From NCBI GenBank assembly GCA_020444545.1, contig JAHLKT010000002.1, positions 88,870 through 152,869 of the forward strand: DNA of 64,000 bases, in the 5' to 3' direction. Below the pieces are notes generated by a model, which saw only the letters and a list, made by a program, of their open reading frames with translations, did not search any database and was not told the origin of the DNA. Positions 48,533 to 58,700 of this stretch are shown in pieces. How positions within the stretch are numbered: the first letter of the stretch is position 1; every line of letters starts with the position of its first letter. This DNA is from Desulfarculaceae bacterium. GTDB taxonomy: Bacteria > Desulfobacterota > Desulfarculia > Desulfarculales > Desulfarculaceae. The translations under genes and the position numbers were made by a program.

Positions 48533-50572
48533 ATGGCCAAGCTCTTACCCCAACGCGCCTCCTTCAAGACCGCCGCCGTGGTGGTGGTGGTGGCTTCCAT
48601 GCTGCTGTTCGGCCTCATCGCGGCCTACAGTCTGTTCGTCCTGCACTCGGTGGTGCAGCAGGCCGAGGAGGAGAACCTGGCCGCCGACCGGGCCCAGGCC
48701 TCCCTGGGCGTGCTGTTCATCGCCGACCACCAGCACAGCCTGTTCACCCGGCTGGCGGCGGTGGCCTCGCGGCCTTCCTTTGGCCGCCTGCTCACCAGCG
48801 GCGAGGCCCCTGAGCTGAGGGCCTACCTCAATTCCCTGGCCGGGCAGTATGAGGAGTTGCGCACCGCCCTGGTCACCGACCCCCACGGCCGCATCCTCAT
48901 GGAGGCCCCGGCGGCGCGGGTCAAGGGATCGCCCGACCTGGTGCTGCCGATGGGCGAGGCCCGCGCTCCGGACCAACCCTGGGTCTCGGGAGCCCAAAAG
49001 ACCAGCGACGGCCGCCTGCTGGTCACCCTGGGGGTGCCCATCCCCGGTCCCCGGGGCAGCGTGCTCGGCTATTTGGCCGTGCGCCAGACCAACGAGCCCT
49101 GGCGCAACTTCCTGTCCCACCTCTCGGCCCGGCCGGGGCGTTCCTACTATCTGTTCGACAACCAGGGCGGGCTTTTGGCCTCCGGCCCCCAGGCCTCCGC
49201 GCGCCTGGCCCGCCTGGCCGAGGAGCTGCGCCGCGAGCTGGGCAGCCGGCCCGGCCCCTTGTCGCGCATGGCCGCCATGGCCTGGGGCGGCGAGGCCTTC
49301 GTCTCCGCCTCGGCGGTCAGCGGCCTGGGCTGGGTGCTGGTGGTGGCCCAGCCCTATGAGCAGGCCATGGCCCAGGCCTTGGCCCTGTCGCGCCAGGTGT
49401 ATTTGTTCCTGGCCCTTTTGGCCGCGGGCATCACCTTCGGCACCCTGCTGCTGTTGTCCTTGTACCGCGCCCAGCAGACGGTTTTGGAGCGCACCGACCA
49501 GGAGGCGCGCCGCCTGGAGAGCGAGGTGGCCAAGCGCACCGCCGAGCTGCGCCTGGCCAACGACCGCCTGCGCACCCTGTTCCGCGACTTGCCGGACATG
49601 ATCTACGAGGTGGACGCCGAGGGCAAGCTGACCCTGGTCAACCGGGCGGTGACCCGGCTGCTGGGCTACGAGCCCCGCGAGATGGTGGGCCGCCTGCGCC
49701 GCGAATTCGTCTTGAGCGACGACCTGGACAAGTTCGACGAGGAGCGCCTCCGGGCCGAGCGCGGCGAGAAGATGAACATGATGGCCCTGCGGCACGTGAC
49801 CAAGGACGGCCAGACCCGCTGGCTTTCGGTGCACTCGCGCGGGGTATTCGATCCCCAGGGCCACCTGGTGGGTCGCCGGGGAGTGGCCCGCGACGTGACC
49901 CAGCAGGTGCTGGCCGAGCGCCAGGTGCGCGAGCTCTCCCGGCGGCTCATCGGGGCCCAGGAGGACGAGCGCAAGCGCCTGGCCCAGGACCTGCATGACG
50001 AGATGGGCCAGCTCCTCTCGGCCCTGAAGATCGGCCTGCAAGGCGAGGCCGCCCGGCGGGGGGGCGGCCCGGAGATGGATCGCCTGATCCGCCTGACCCA
50101 AAAGGTTATGGACCGGGTGCGCGCCCTGGCCTACAATCTTCGTCCGGCCATCTTGGACAGCTTTGGCCTGGCCGCGGCGGCCCGCGACCTCTGCGAGGCG
50201 CTCAGCGAGGCGGGCCTGTTGCAGGTGGAGACCGAAATCCAGGAAGTGCCCCTGGACCTGGCGCCCGAGGTCAGCCTGTCCATTTACCGCTGTCTGCAAG
50301 AGGCGCTCAACAACGTGGTGCGCCACTCGCGCTCCGGCTGGGCCAAGGTGGAGCTAGCCATGGAGGGCAACCTCATCAGGATGGCGGTTAGCGACCGGGG
50401 TCGCGGCTTCGACGTGGAGGCGGTCCTGGAAGACGGCGGGGCCGGGCGCAGCCTGGGCCTGCTGGGCATACGCGAGCGTATGAACCTGCTGGGTGGGCAC
50501 CTGGAGCTGACTTCGTCGCCCCAGGGGACCCGCCTGGTGGTCGAGGTGCCTTTGGAGGAGGCTCATGCCTGA
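48533..50572 (+). CDS. Membrane sensor histidine kinase, NarX/DegS (HisKA_3) type with PAS domain
   Basis: 679 residues. Membrane helices lie at about 16-38 and 287-310. The periplasmic part between them resembles a CACHE-type sensor (R-T-A-L-V-T-D-P-H-G-R-I-L near residue 110). A short coiled coil follows, then a PAS domain at about 345-465 (M-I-Y-E-V-D-A-E-G-K-L-T-L-V-N). The HisKA_3 phospho-site is L-A-Q-D-L-H-D-E-M-G-Q near residue 483, and the ATPase end carries G-R-G-F-D near 623 and L-G-L-L-G-I-R-E-R near 641. It overlaps the LuxR-type regulator gene by eight bases. Confidence 0.93.
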   Translation: MAKLLPQRASFKTAAVVVVVASMLLFGLIAAYSLFVLHSVVQQAEEENLAADRAQASLGVLFIADHQHSLFTRLAAVASRPSFGRLLTSGEAPELRAYLNSLAGQYEELRTALVTDPHGRILMEAPAARVKGSPDLVLPMGEARAPDQPWVSGAQKTSDGRLLVTLGVPIPGPRGSVLGYLAVRQTNEPWRNFLSHLSARPGRSYYLFDNQGGLLASGPQASARLARLAEELRRELGSRPGPLSRMAAMAWGGEAFVSASAVSGLGWVLVVAQPYEQAMAQALALSRQVYLFLALLAAGITFGTLLLLSLYRAQQTVLERTDQEARRLESEVAKRTAELRLANDRLRTLFRDLPDMIYEVDAEGKLTLVNRAVTRLLGYEPREMVGRLRREFVLSDDLDKFDEERLRAERGEKMNMMALRHVTKDGQTRWLSVHSRGVFDPQGHLVGRRGVARDVTQQVLAERQVRELSRRLIGAQEDERKRLAQDLHDEMGQLLSALKIGLQGEAARRGGGPEMDRLIRLTQKVMDRVRALAYNLRPAILDSFGLAAAARDLCEALSEAGLLQVETEIQEVPLDLAPEVSLSIYRCLQEALNNVVRHSRSGWAKVELAMEGNLIRMAVSDRGRGFDVEAVLEDGGAGRSLGLLGIRERMNLLGGHLELTSSPQGTRLVVEVPLEEAHA

Positions 50573-51239
50573 CAAGATTCGCGCCATAATCTGCGACGAC
50601 CACGCCATCTTCCGCCAGGGCATCAAGCAGGTCCTGGCGGCCAACCCCGCCCTGGAGGTGGTGGGCGAGGCCGGCGACGGCCTGGAGGCGGTGGCCCTGG
50701 TCAAGAAGCTGGCTCCCGAGGTGGTGATCATGGACATCACCATGCCCGAGCTCACCGGCATCGAGGCCACCCGCGAGATCGTGGCCCTGCGCCCCGAGAC
50801 CCGGGTGGTGATCCTCAGCGTGCACTCGCGCAAGACCTTCATCTCCGAGGCGCTCAAGGCCGGGGCCCGGGGCTATGTGCTCAAGGACTCGGCCGGGGAG
50901 AAGCTCCTGGCCGCGGTGGACGCGGTGATCAAGGGCGAGTGCTATCTGGACTCTCCCGTGGCCGGGCACATTGTGGACGAGTTTTTGGCCGTGCCCGAGG
51001 CCGCCCCGGAAAGCAGCGAGCAGGCCGAGCGCCTGAGCGACCGCGAGCGCCAGGTGCTTCGGCTCATCGTGGAGGGCAACACCAACAAGCAGATCGCGGA
51101 CAAGCTGTTCCTGAGTCCCAAGACGGTGGACAACCACCGCTCCCGCATCATGAGCAAGCTGGGCCGCCACGACCTCATCGGCCTGGTCAAGTACGCTATC
51201 GCCAGCGGCCTGGTGGACCCGGACTCCTGGAGCCGCTAG
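50565..51239 (+). CDS. NarL/FixJ-type response regulator
   Basis: 224 residues. The REC domain covers about 5-125: D-D-H pocket, phospho-acceptor in V-I-M-D-I-T-M-P-E, K in V-L-K-D-S-A. The LuxR-type helix-turn-helix lies at about 155-215 (L-S-D-R-E-R-Q-V-L-R-L near 157, N-K-Q-I-A-D-K-L-F-L-S-P-K-T-V-D-N-H near 175). Cognate of the kinase encoded immediately upstream. Targets unknown; the sulfur-respiration operon that converges on it is a candidate. Confidence 0.94.
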   Translation: MPDKIRAIICDDHAIFRQGIKQVLAANPALEVVGEAGDGLEAVALVKKLAPEVVIMDITMPELTGIEATREIVALRPETRVVILSVHSRKTFISEALKAGARGYVLKDSAGEKLLAAVDAVIKGECYLDSPVAGHIVDEFLAVPEAAPESSEQAERLSDRERQVLRLIVEGNTNKQIADKLFLSPKTVDNHRSRIMSKLGRHDLIGLVKYAIASGLVDPDSWSR

Positions 51240-51261
51240 GCTCCGCCGGTCTCATCAACCC

Positions 51262-51300
51262 AATAGAAACGGCCCGGCCTCCCCAGGGGAAGCCGGGCCG
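51262..51300 (-). terminator. Terminator of the sulfur-respiration operon
   Basis: CGGCCCGGC (51270-51278) and GCCGGGCCG (51292-51300) form a 9-bp stem, extended by an inner TCCCC/GGGGA pairing. On the minus strand it is followed by TTTCTATT. It stands between the rhodanese stop and the converging regulator gene. Confidence 0.75.
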
Positions 51301-51328
51301 CGTTGGCTACGGGCCAGATTAGGTGGGT

Positions 51329-52513
51329 TTACTTGGGTGGCGTGATCTTGTATCCGCCCTTGCCGTCAAAGGTGATCTCGCCGTCGAGGTAGTAGACCTC
51401 GGTCAGTTCGGGCCGCTTGTCTTGCAGCATGTAATAGGCCTCGCCGCTGCGCGCTCCGGTGGAGCAAATGAACACCACCGGCTTGTCGGCGGGCAGGGAG
51501 CCCAGCTTCTTTTCCAGGTTGTCGGTGGGGATGTTCACCGAGCCCTTGAAGTGGCCGGCCTTGTACTCGTGGGGGTCGCGCACATCCACCAGGTAGATGC
51601 TCTGGGGCTTGGTTTTATAGATCTCCTCGAAGGCCACCAGGTCCAGGCTGCCTTCCTCCTTGCCCGCCTTGAGCGAGCGCTGAGGGGCCGCCTTGGCCTT
51701 GGCCGGAGCGGCGGCCATGGCCACGCCCGCGCCGTAGGTCTTTTTCCAGTCCGGGTAGCCCTTGGCATAGACCTTTAGGTTCTTGTAGCCCAAGGCCTGG
51801 GCCTTGAAGGCCGCCTTGTGGCTCAGGGCGCAGTGCAGCCCGCCGCAGTAGAAGATGACCAGGGCGTTTTTATCAGCGGGCAGCAGGCCTTTCATCTTGG
51901 CGAATTGGCTGGTGGGCATGCTCAGCGCGCCGGGGATGTGGCCCTTGGCGTACTTCTTTTTATGGGGCCGCGAGTCGATGACCAGGCCCAGGGTCTTGCC
52001 GGTGACCACGTCCTTGACCTCGGCCGCCTCCACCAGCACCGGGAACGGCTTGAAGGCCGGGGCGGCGGTGGCCTCCGGGCCGCTGGGGCCGGGGCCATAG
52101 GCCTTTTTCCAGTCCGGATAGCCCTTGGCGTAGACCGCCAGGTTGTTGTAGCCCAGGGCCTGGGCCTTGAAGGCCGCCTTGTGGCTCAGGGCGCACTTGA
52201 GGCCGCCGCAGTAGAACACCACCAGCATGGCCTTGTCCTTGGGCAGCTTGCTCGCGGCCAGCTTGTCGAACTGGCTGGTGGGCATGCTCAGAGCGCCGGG
52301 GATGTGGCCCTTGGCGTATTTCTTCTTGTAGGGCCGGGCGTCGATGACCACGCCCTTGACCTTGCCGTCCACCACGTCCTTGACCATGGCGGCGTCGACT
52401 ATGTTGGGGAATTGCTTAAAAGCCGGGGCCTCGCCGGCCATCACCGGCAAGGCGATAGCCAGCACCAGCAGGGCGGCCAGCACCAGGGCCGCTCCCTTTT
52501 TGATCGAGTTCAC
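51329..52513 (-). CDS. Exported triple-rhodanese protein
   Basis: 394 residues from a GTG at 52513 with AGGAGG seven bases upstream; longer readings of the frame are rejected because they run through the cytochrome gene. A signal peptide ends near A-M-A-G (residue 27). Three rhodanese domains follow. Domains 1 and 2 (about 35-140 and 157-262) are nearly identical to each other, with active loops Y-C-G-G-L-K-C (C102, C107) and Y-C-G-G-L-H-C (C223, C228). Domain 3 (about 290-390) is different, with the canonical loop C-S-T-G-A-R-S-G (C350). It should carry sulfane sulfur in the periplasm, as product acceptor or donor for the molybdoenzyme encoded upstream. Confidence 0.9.
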   Translation of the reverse strand: MNSIKKGAALVLAALLVLAIALPVMAGEAPAFKQFPNIVDAAMVKDVVDGKVKGVVIDARPYKKKYAKGHIPGALSMPTSQFDKLAASKLPKDKAMLVVFYCGGLKCALSHKAAFKAQALGYNNLAVYAKGYPDWKKAYGPGPSGPEATAAPAFKPFPVLVEAAEVKDVVTGKTLGLVIDSRPHKKKYAKGHIPGALSMPTSQFAKMKGLLPADKNALVIFYCGGLHCALSHKAAFKAQALGYKNLKVYAKGYPDWKKTYGAGVAMAAAPAKAKAAPQRSLKAGKEEGSLDLVAFEEIYKTKPQSIYLVDVRDPHEYKAGHFKGSVNIPTDNLEKKLGSLPADKPVVFICSTGARSGEAYYMLQDKRPELTEVYYLDGEITFDGKGGYKITPPK

Positions 52514-52548
52514 GGTTAGCCTCCTAACGCTTATACAAACCGGGGACG

Positions 52549-52869
52549 CTATTTGCACTTGGCCGGGCTGGGCGAGTCCGCCGCGTGGCCGTGCAGATAG
52601 GCGTAGATGTCGGTCAGGTTCGACTCGCTCATCTTGGGCCACTTGGGCTTGCAGGGAATCTTGTTCTGGTTGAACAGCTCGGCCCACTTGGCCTGCTTGT
52701 AGGTGGCCGGGCTCAGGTCCTTGGCCGGGCCGTTGGCCGTATGGCAGGTGCGGCAGTTCTTGCGGTAGAGGTACTTGCCCTTGCGCCAGTTGCCCTCGGA
52801 AAGGGCCGGCCCCATGCTGGCCAGCAAGAGCAGCGCGGCCAGGGCCAGGGAGAATACGGTCTTTATCAT
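52549..52869 (-). CDS. Small mono-haem cytochrome c
   Basis: 106 residues. Two adjacent ATG codons (52872 and 52869) are possible; the second has the better spacing to GGAGG. A signal peptide covers about residues 1-25. One haem motif, C-R-T-C-H, follows N-W-R-K-G-K-Y-L-Y-R-K-N. The C-terminal helix L-T-D-I-Y-A-Y-L-H-G-H is typical of class-I cytochromes, and M-S-E near it may give the Met ligand. Periplasmic electron shuttle between the ferredoxin gene and the rhodanese gene. Confidence 0.88.
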   Translation of the reverse strand: MIKTVFSLALAALLLLASMGPALSEGNWRKGKYLYRKNCRTCHTANGPAKDLSPATYKQAKWAELFNQNKIPCKPKWPKMSESNLTDIYAYLHGHAADSPSPAKCK

Positions 52870-52921
52870 CATTGCCTCCGTGGATTTGGTTGCGGGAAGG
52901 GGCTGCTCCCAATCGGGGGAG

Positions 52922-53554
52922 TTAGCCGACCTTCCAGAACTCGGGGGGCATGTGCATGCCGCCGGGCAGGGTGGGGGTCACCGCCCAGTCGAGCATCAGC
53001 GTGCCCTGGGTGTAATAGATGTTGGGCTGGGTGTGGACCTGGGGCGAGTCCACGGTTACCAGCTTGCGAGTGGCCATGAGTTGGCTCACCGGGCTGGCCG
53101 GGTCGTTCAGATCGCCGAAGACCCGCGCCTTGGTGGGGCAGGTCTCCACGCAGGCAGGCAGCTCGCCCCGCTCCAGCCGGTGCAGGCAAAAGTCGCATTT
53201 GTCGGCCACCCGGGTCTTGGCGTTGCGAAAGCGCGCGCCGTAAGGGCAGGCGCTCACGCAGTTGGCGCAGCCGATGCACTTCTTGGGGTCAATGACCACC
53301 ACTCCGTTTTGCAGCTGATAGGTGGCCCCCACCGGGCAGGCGGCCACGCAGGAGGGCTGACTGCACTGCATGCACTGGCCGGGCTGGAACTGGGTGCGCT
53401 TGCCCTCCAGGCCTCCGGTGTGTTTCACCCAGTTGCGCCAATGGCCGTCCGGCACCTGGTTCTCCACCTTGCAGGCGATCATGCAGGCCTTGCAGTCAAA
53501 GCATTTCTGGGTGTCGACCACGATGGCCAGGCGTTGGGCTTTTTGCGCGCTCAT
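52922..53554 (-). CDS. Four-cluster ferredoxin subunit, PhsB/PsrB/DmsB type
   Basis: 210 residues with four cysteine groups: C-F-D-C-K-A-C-M-I-A-C near residue 18, C-M-Q-C-S-Q-P-S-C-V-A-A-C-P near 60, C-I-G-C-A-N-C-V-S-A-C-P near 92, and C-D-F-C-L-H-R-L near 120 closing with C-V-E-T-C-P. No signal peptide of its own, as expected for a subunit co-exported with a Tat-bearing catalytic partner. The start ATG overlaps the stop of the molybdoenzyme gene. It wires the molybdenum site to the membrane or cytochrome part. Confidence 0.93.
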   Translation of the reverse strand: MSAQKAQRLAIVVDTQKCFDCKACMIACKVENQVPDGHWRNWVKHTGGLEGKRTQFQPGQCMQCSQPSCVAACPVGATYQLQNGVVVIDPKKCIGCANCVSACPYGARFRNAKTRVADKCDFCLHRLERGELPACVETCPTKARVFGDLNDPASPVSQLMATRKLVTVDSPQVHTQPNIYYTQGTLMLDWAVTPTLPGGMHMPPEFWKVG

Positions 53555-55746
53555 CAGCTTTGCACCTTTTCCACGGTGACCAGGGTTTCATGCATGGCCA
53601 TGTTGCCCGAGACCTCGTCGGCCTCGTCGGTGAGCACCGCGCTGAGGCAGGCCCCCTTGCCGTAGATGTTTTTCAGCCAGGTGGACAGCGGCCCGAAGCC
53701 GGTGTCCATGTACACCGTGTCCGGCCGTATCTCCTGGGTCACCCGCGCCTTGAGCCGGACCGCCCCGGCCGGGCTGCTCACCCGCACCGTGTCGCCGGGC
53801 GCGATGCCCAGGCGCTTGGCGCGGCAGGGCGCGATCCACAGGCTGTTCTCGTCCTCCAGCTGGCAGAGCAGGGCGTTGTTGGTGCTGGAGCTTTGCGAGA
53901 TGTAGGCGTTGCGCCCCACCACCATGCGGAAGCGGTCCTGGGGCACCTCGGGGCGGGAACGGTACACCGGCAGCGGGTCCACCCCGTTTTCCTTGTAGCG
54001 GTCGTTGTATAGCTCGACCTTGGTGGAGCGGGTGCGGAAAGGCTTGTTCTGATGCACCCCGTGGGTGGTCACCACCTCGTTGTACACGCCCTCGTTCTTG
54101 AGGGCGGCGTCCACCTGGGGCAGCTTTTTCAGCTGGGCCGCGCGGAAGTCGGCGATGGTGAAGTCGAAATACTCCCCCAGGCCCAGGCGGCCGGCCAGCT
54201 CCTTCATGATCCAGAAGACCGAGCGGGTCTCGTACATGGGCGGCACCACCGGGTCGCGCATGACCATGCCCGAGCAGGCCGAGGAGCCCTGGAAGGAGGA
54301 GACCGGGTCCTCGCGCTCCAGGTAGGTGGGGGCGGGCAAGACCAGATCGGCCATCCAGGCGGTGTCGCTCATGGCGATGTCCACGCTGATCATGAAGTCC
54401 AGCTTGGAGATCATCTCAACAGTCTTGGCCCGGTTGGCCCCGGTCTGCATGGGGTTGGTCTTGTAGGAGAAGAAGCATTTCACCGGGTAGGGCTTGCCCT
54501 CGATCACCGCGTCGCGGGTGTACTTGAACGAGCCCTCCTCGGGGAACATCATCTTGGCCCGGCCCGCGTCCACCCGGTCCTCGGGGTTGGAATCGTAAAA
54601 GGGCGCCTCATAGGGGATGGAGCCGGTCTTGATCTTGTGGGGCAGGGTCAGGCCGCCGGCCTGGTCCCAGTTGCCCAACAGGGCGTTGACAATGGCCATG
54701 GAGCGCCGGATCTGGGTGGAGTCCACATAGTCGCTGGAGCGGCGGCCAGGATAGACCATGGCCGCCGGGGCGGCCGCGGCCAGTTCACGGGCGATGCGGG
54801 TTATGTCCTTGGCCGCGATGTCGGTCTCGCCCGCGGCCCACTCGGGGGTGTACTGCCGCACATGCGCGGCCAGCCGCTTGAAGCCGTGGGTCCGCTTGGC
54901 CACGAACTCCTTGTCATAGAGGCCCTCTTTGATGAGCACGTGGGCCACGGCCAGGAAAAAGGCCATGTCCGAGCCCGGCCGGATGGCGTGCCACTCGGTG
55001 GCCAGGGCCGCGGTCTTGGTGTAGCGCGGGTCCAGCACCACCAGCTTGGCCCCGCCTTGCAAGGCGGTGACCATGTCGATGCTGTCCGGCGTGACCAGGG
55101 CCTCGAAGCGGTTGGCCCCGGGCATGACGAGGTATTTGCAGTTGAGCGTGTCCGGGATGGGCACCACGCCGTAGGTGTCCAGATAGGCCCGGTTGCGGCT
55201 GAGCAGGCAGTTGGACTCGTGGGAGATCACGTTGTAGGAGCCGTAGACCTCGGCGAAGCGGTGCACAAAGGTGCTCTGGGTGTCCGTGCCGGCCATGAAC
55301 ACCGTACCGCAGCGGGTGTACTGCTCGCCGATGGCCTTGAGCTTGGCGGCGGCCAGGTCCAGCGCCTCGTCCCAGCTGATGCGCCGCCATTTGCCCTCGC
55401 CCCGCGCGCCCGCGCGCAAGAGGGGGTACTTGAGGCGGTCCGGGTCGTAGAGCTGCATCACCCCAGCGTTGCCCCGGGCGCAGAGCATGCCCCGGGACTT
55501 GAGGTAGCGCGGGTTGGGGTCCAGCTTGGTGACCACCCCTTTTTCCACCCGCGCGATGAGCCCGCACTTGTTGAAGCACATGTCGCAGGCCGAGAACTTC
55601 TTCTCCAGGGCCGGGGGGGCGGGTTTCTGGTCGCCGGCCAGGGCCCGCCAGGCGCCGCCACTGCTGGCCAGGGCCGCGGCCGAGGCCGCCCCGCTGAGCT
55701 GGAGCCAACGGCGGCGGGTCATGCCGGTCTTCTTGGTGATGCTCAT
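53554..55746 (-). CDS. Molybdopterin oxidoreductase, thiosulfate/polysulfide reductase (PhsA/PsrA)-like
   Basis: 730 residues with a Tat signal (T-R-R-R-W-L-Q-L near residue 10). The N-terminal 4Fe-4S cluster ligands are C54, C57, C61 and C89 (C-D-M-C-F-N-K-C and M-L-C-A-R-G). The likely molybdenum ligand is C180 in H-E-S-N-C-L-L-S-R, which matches the cysteine-ligated Phs/Psr/Ttr group rather than serine-type DMSO reductases or Sec-type formate dehydrogenases. The C-terminal pterin-binding domain contains V-G-R-N-A-Y near residue 608. It should reduce, or work reversibly on, a sulfur compound such as thiosulfate, polysulfide or tetrathionate in the periplasm. The TAATG overlap with the upstream gene shows tight coupling. 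Confidence 0.9.
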   Translation of the reverse strand: MSITKKTGMTRRRWLQLSGAASAAALASSGGAWRALAGDQKPAPPALEKKFSACDMCFNKCGLIARVEKGVVTKLDPNPRYLKSRGMLCARGNAGVMQLYDPDRLKYPLLRAGARGEGKWRRISWDEALDLAAAKLKAIGEQYTRCGTVFMAGTDTQSTFVHRFAEVYGSYNVISHESNCLLSRNRAYLDTYGVVPIPDTLNCKYLVMPGANRFEALVTPDSIDMVTALQGGAKLVVLDPRYTKTAALATEWHAIRPGSDMAFFLAVAHVLIKEGLYDKEFVAKRTHGFKRLAAHVRQYTPEWAAGETDIAAKDITRIARELAAAAPAAMVYPGRRSSDYVDSTQIRRSMAIVNALLGNWDQAGGLTLPHKIKTGSIPYEAPFYDSNPEDRVDAGRAKMMFPEEGSFKYTRDAVIEGKPYPVKCFFSYKTNPMQTGANRAKTVEMISKLDFMISVDIAMSDTAWMADLVLPAPTYLEREDPVSSFQGSSACSGMVMRDPVVPPMYETRSVFWIMKELAGRLGLGEYFDFTIADFRAAQLKKLPQVDAALKNEGVYNEVVTTHGVHQNKPFRTRSTKVELYNDRYKENGVDPLPVYRSRPEVPQDRFRMVVGRNAYISQSSSTNNALLCQLEDENSLWIAPCRAKRLGIAPGDTVRVSSPAGAVRLKARVTQEIRPDTVYMDTGFGPLSTWLKNIYGKGACLSAVLTDEADEVSGNMAMHETLVTVEKVQS

Positions 55747-58700
55747 TACTTGCCCCCCTTCGCCTGCAAGGGCAGGTTGCGGAAGCGGCCGCCGTCCTTG
55801 GCCGGATCGCCCTTGTAGCCCAGGGCCTTGAAGTCCACGTAGTTGCCCTTGCCGCCGTGCGGGCCCGCGCCCGCTCCGGCCAGCTTCTTGAAGTCAGCTC
55901 CGGCCTTGTTCTGATGGCAGGAGCCGCAGTAGGGGGCCTTGGCCAGGGTCCGGTGGCAGTCGGCGCAGGAGAGCGACTGCTCCTTGGGAGCCACCTCGTG
56001 GGTCAGGCCCCAGTACATGGCCGTGGGCACGAAGGTGTACTTGCCGGAGTAGGGCAGGCCGGCCTGCTTCATGCCCTCGGCTGCGGCCTTGTTCCAGTCC
56101 CAGTGCTTCCAAAAGCCGCCGAAGAGCTTGGGCGCGATGAGGTAGCGGTGCACCGCGTCGGCGATCTGCTTGCCCTGGTGGATCTTGAAGGGATAGATGC
56201 GGCTGGCCGGGTCGGATATGCGGCCCACCGGCGAGGTCAGTTCGGTGACGCCGTTGTCGTTGACGCGGTCGCCCAAAAGGTGCCGCTTGACCGTGCCGTT
56301 GTACCAACGATAGGCGGGCTTCACCCCTTGGGCCCAGGTGAAGCTGCCCTTCTTCTTGGCATAGGTGGGCATGCCCAGGGCGTCTTTCTTGCCCTTCTTG
56401 TTCTTCCCGGCGGTGGACCAGTCCCAGGACACCTTGGTGGGGTTGCCCTTGGAGTAGACCGGCACGTGACAGGTCTGGCAGGCCACGTGCTTGGTGTGCT
56501 GGTTCAGGTGGTAGTCCAGATAGGGCCGCCCGATGTGGGGCCGGTCGGTGTGGCACTGCTCGCAGGTCAGGTCGCCCTCCACCGCGGGCACCGAGATGCT
56601 GCGCCCGGAGATGAGGTGGTTGCGGGTCTTGTGGCAGTCCTGGCAGCGGAAGTTCATGCCTCCGCCGGTCAGGCCCATGTGCACGTCGTGGTTCTTGTCG
56701 GGCTTGGCCATGGCCGAGCTCATGTCGCCGTGCTTGACCGCGTCGCCCCCGCCGCCCACGAAGTGGCAGTTCATGCCGCAGGTGTTGCGGCTGGGCCGCC
56801 CCACGTTTTTGGCAACCCGGGCCAGGTCCACGTCCTTGAAGGGCATGCCCGCGCCCTTGGGGTTCTTGCGGTAATCGCCGGTGGTGTCATGGCAAACCAG
56901 GCAGTCGATGTTGGCCGGGTTCTTGAAGTCGAAGTTGGCGTCCTTCCAGCCATAACCGATGTGGCAGGAGGTGCAGCGCGCCCAGTTGCCTGAGAGGTTG
57001 ATGCAGAAGTTGTTGATGGTGTTGTGGCGCTTGCCCAGGTCCACCCGCTTCTCGTTGCCTACGGTGTAGGGCGAGGGCCCCTGCCAGTTCCAGTGGGAGG
57101 TGTGCAGGATGGCCTTTCCCGCCTCCTTGTGGCAGCTCAGACAGTTTTGGGTCACCTCATGCGGGGTGACTCCCTTGTCCAGCTTCACCAGGGCGTGGTG
57201 GTCGGGCACCTTTTTGGCGTGGCAAGCCAGGCAATCGGTGGGGGCGCGAGTCTCCAGGGGGCGCACCTTGGCCCCGCGCACCATAGAGCTGTAGATGATG
57301 GGCCCGCGGGCGTGCGGGGTCTGCTCGGACTCCTTGTGGCAGTCCATGCACAGCTGATGATAGGCGCCCTTGAGGCCGGGCGTGTTCAGCTGCTTGGGGT
57401 TAAAAGGGGCGCCGTGGCACTCCTTGCAGGACACCGGCTTGATGCCCTTGGCTTGCAGCTCGGCCATGCGCACCGGCGCGCCGTAGGTGTCGCCCTTTTC
57501 GCGCGGCTGGCGGTGGTGGCAGATGGTGCAGTCGCCCAGCACCCCGGCGTGCTTGCCGTGCATGAAGCGCACCGGCTCGTAGAAGTCGGAATGCTCCTTG
57601 ATCACCGGGCTGTCCAGCATGAACAGGCGCACCGTGTCCTTGGGCGCGGGGAAGGGCTGGGCCTTGGTCTCCAGGGGGCGCTTGGCCGCGGTCTCGGCGG
57701 CGATGGCCGTATCGGGCGCGGCGCTCAGGCCCAGAAGCACGGCCAGGGCCAGGGCGCTGAGCACCACCGGGGAGAGCTTCTTGGGATGGGCTCCCAGCAC
57801 CGGGAAGATGAACACGCACACCCGGTAGAGGAACATCAGGGTGGCGATAAGTCCGGCGGTGATGAATATCTCGCCCACGGCCGGGAAGTAGGAGGTCAGC
57901 TTGTAGGGCGGGTTGTAGGCCACCAGGAACACGTTGATGCGGTTGAGCATGATGCCCAGGACGAACAGGGCCGAGGCGAAAAACAGCCAGCCCGGCGAGC
58001 GCCGCACCTTGTCGAACAAGAGCAGGGTGAAAGGCAGGATCACCCCGAAGAGCATCTCCACGATAAAGGAATTGGACTGGTAGGAGCCCTCCAGCAGATA
58101 CACGTAGGTTCCCCGCCAGAGCATGTCGCCGATCTTGAAGGCCAGGTAGATGCCCATGAGCACGGGCATAAAGCGGGCCAGGGGGGTGAGCACCTCCATC
58201 TCGGGCTGGCGGTTGAAGCTCTTGGCCACCAGGAGCGACTCGAAGGCCACCATGGGGTAGCCGGCCGCGAAGGCCGAGAGCAAAAACAACAGCGGCAGGA
58301 TCGGGGTGTACCACAGGGGATGCACCTTGGAGGGCGCGATGAGCATCAGGGTGCCCAGGCTGGACTGGTGCAGACAGGAGAGCACGATGCCCGCGATGAT
58401 GAACAGGAACATCACCTTGCCCAGGATGCGGTCCAAAAACTCCAGCACCGATTCGAGCATGTCCCCCAGGAACACCAGCAGCCAGTTGTGCTTCTTCAGG
58501 GTCAGGTTCACCCGGCCCTTGAAACGCTCCACCACGATGGGCAGGAACTCTATGTAGAGCACGTGCAGATAGATCATCACGCACATGGCCACTTCGAAGA
58601 GCACCGAGTTGGGGTTGTGGTTGAAGATGGGGCTGGTGATGTTCCAGTAGCGCCCGATGTCCACCAAGAGGCCCAGCACCACGAAGGTGTAGCCCAGCAT

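Noticed and set aside
53554..55746. Molybdoenzyme as a formate dehydrogenase or as the cofactor-less QrcB
   Set aside because: The metal ligand position is a plain cysteine in H-E-S-N-C with no in-frame TGA, and the four N-terminal cluster cysteines are intact. Phs/Psr-like is the better reading.
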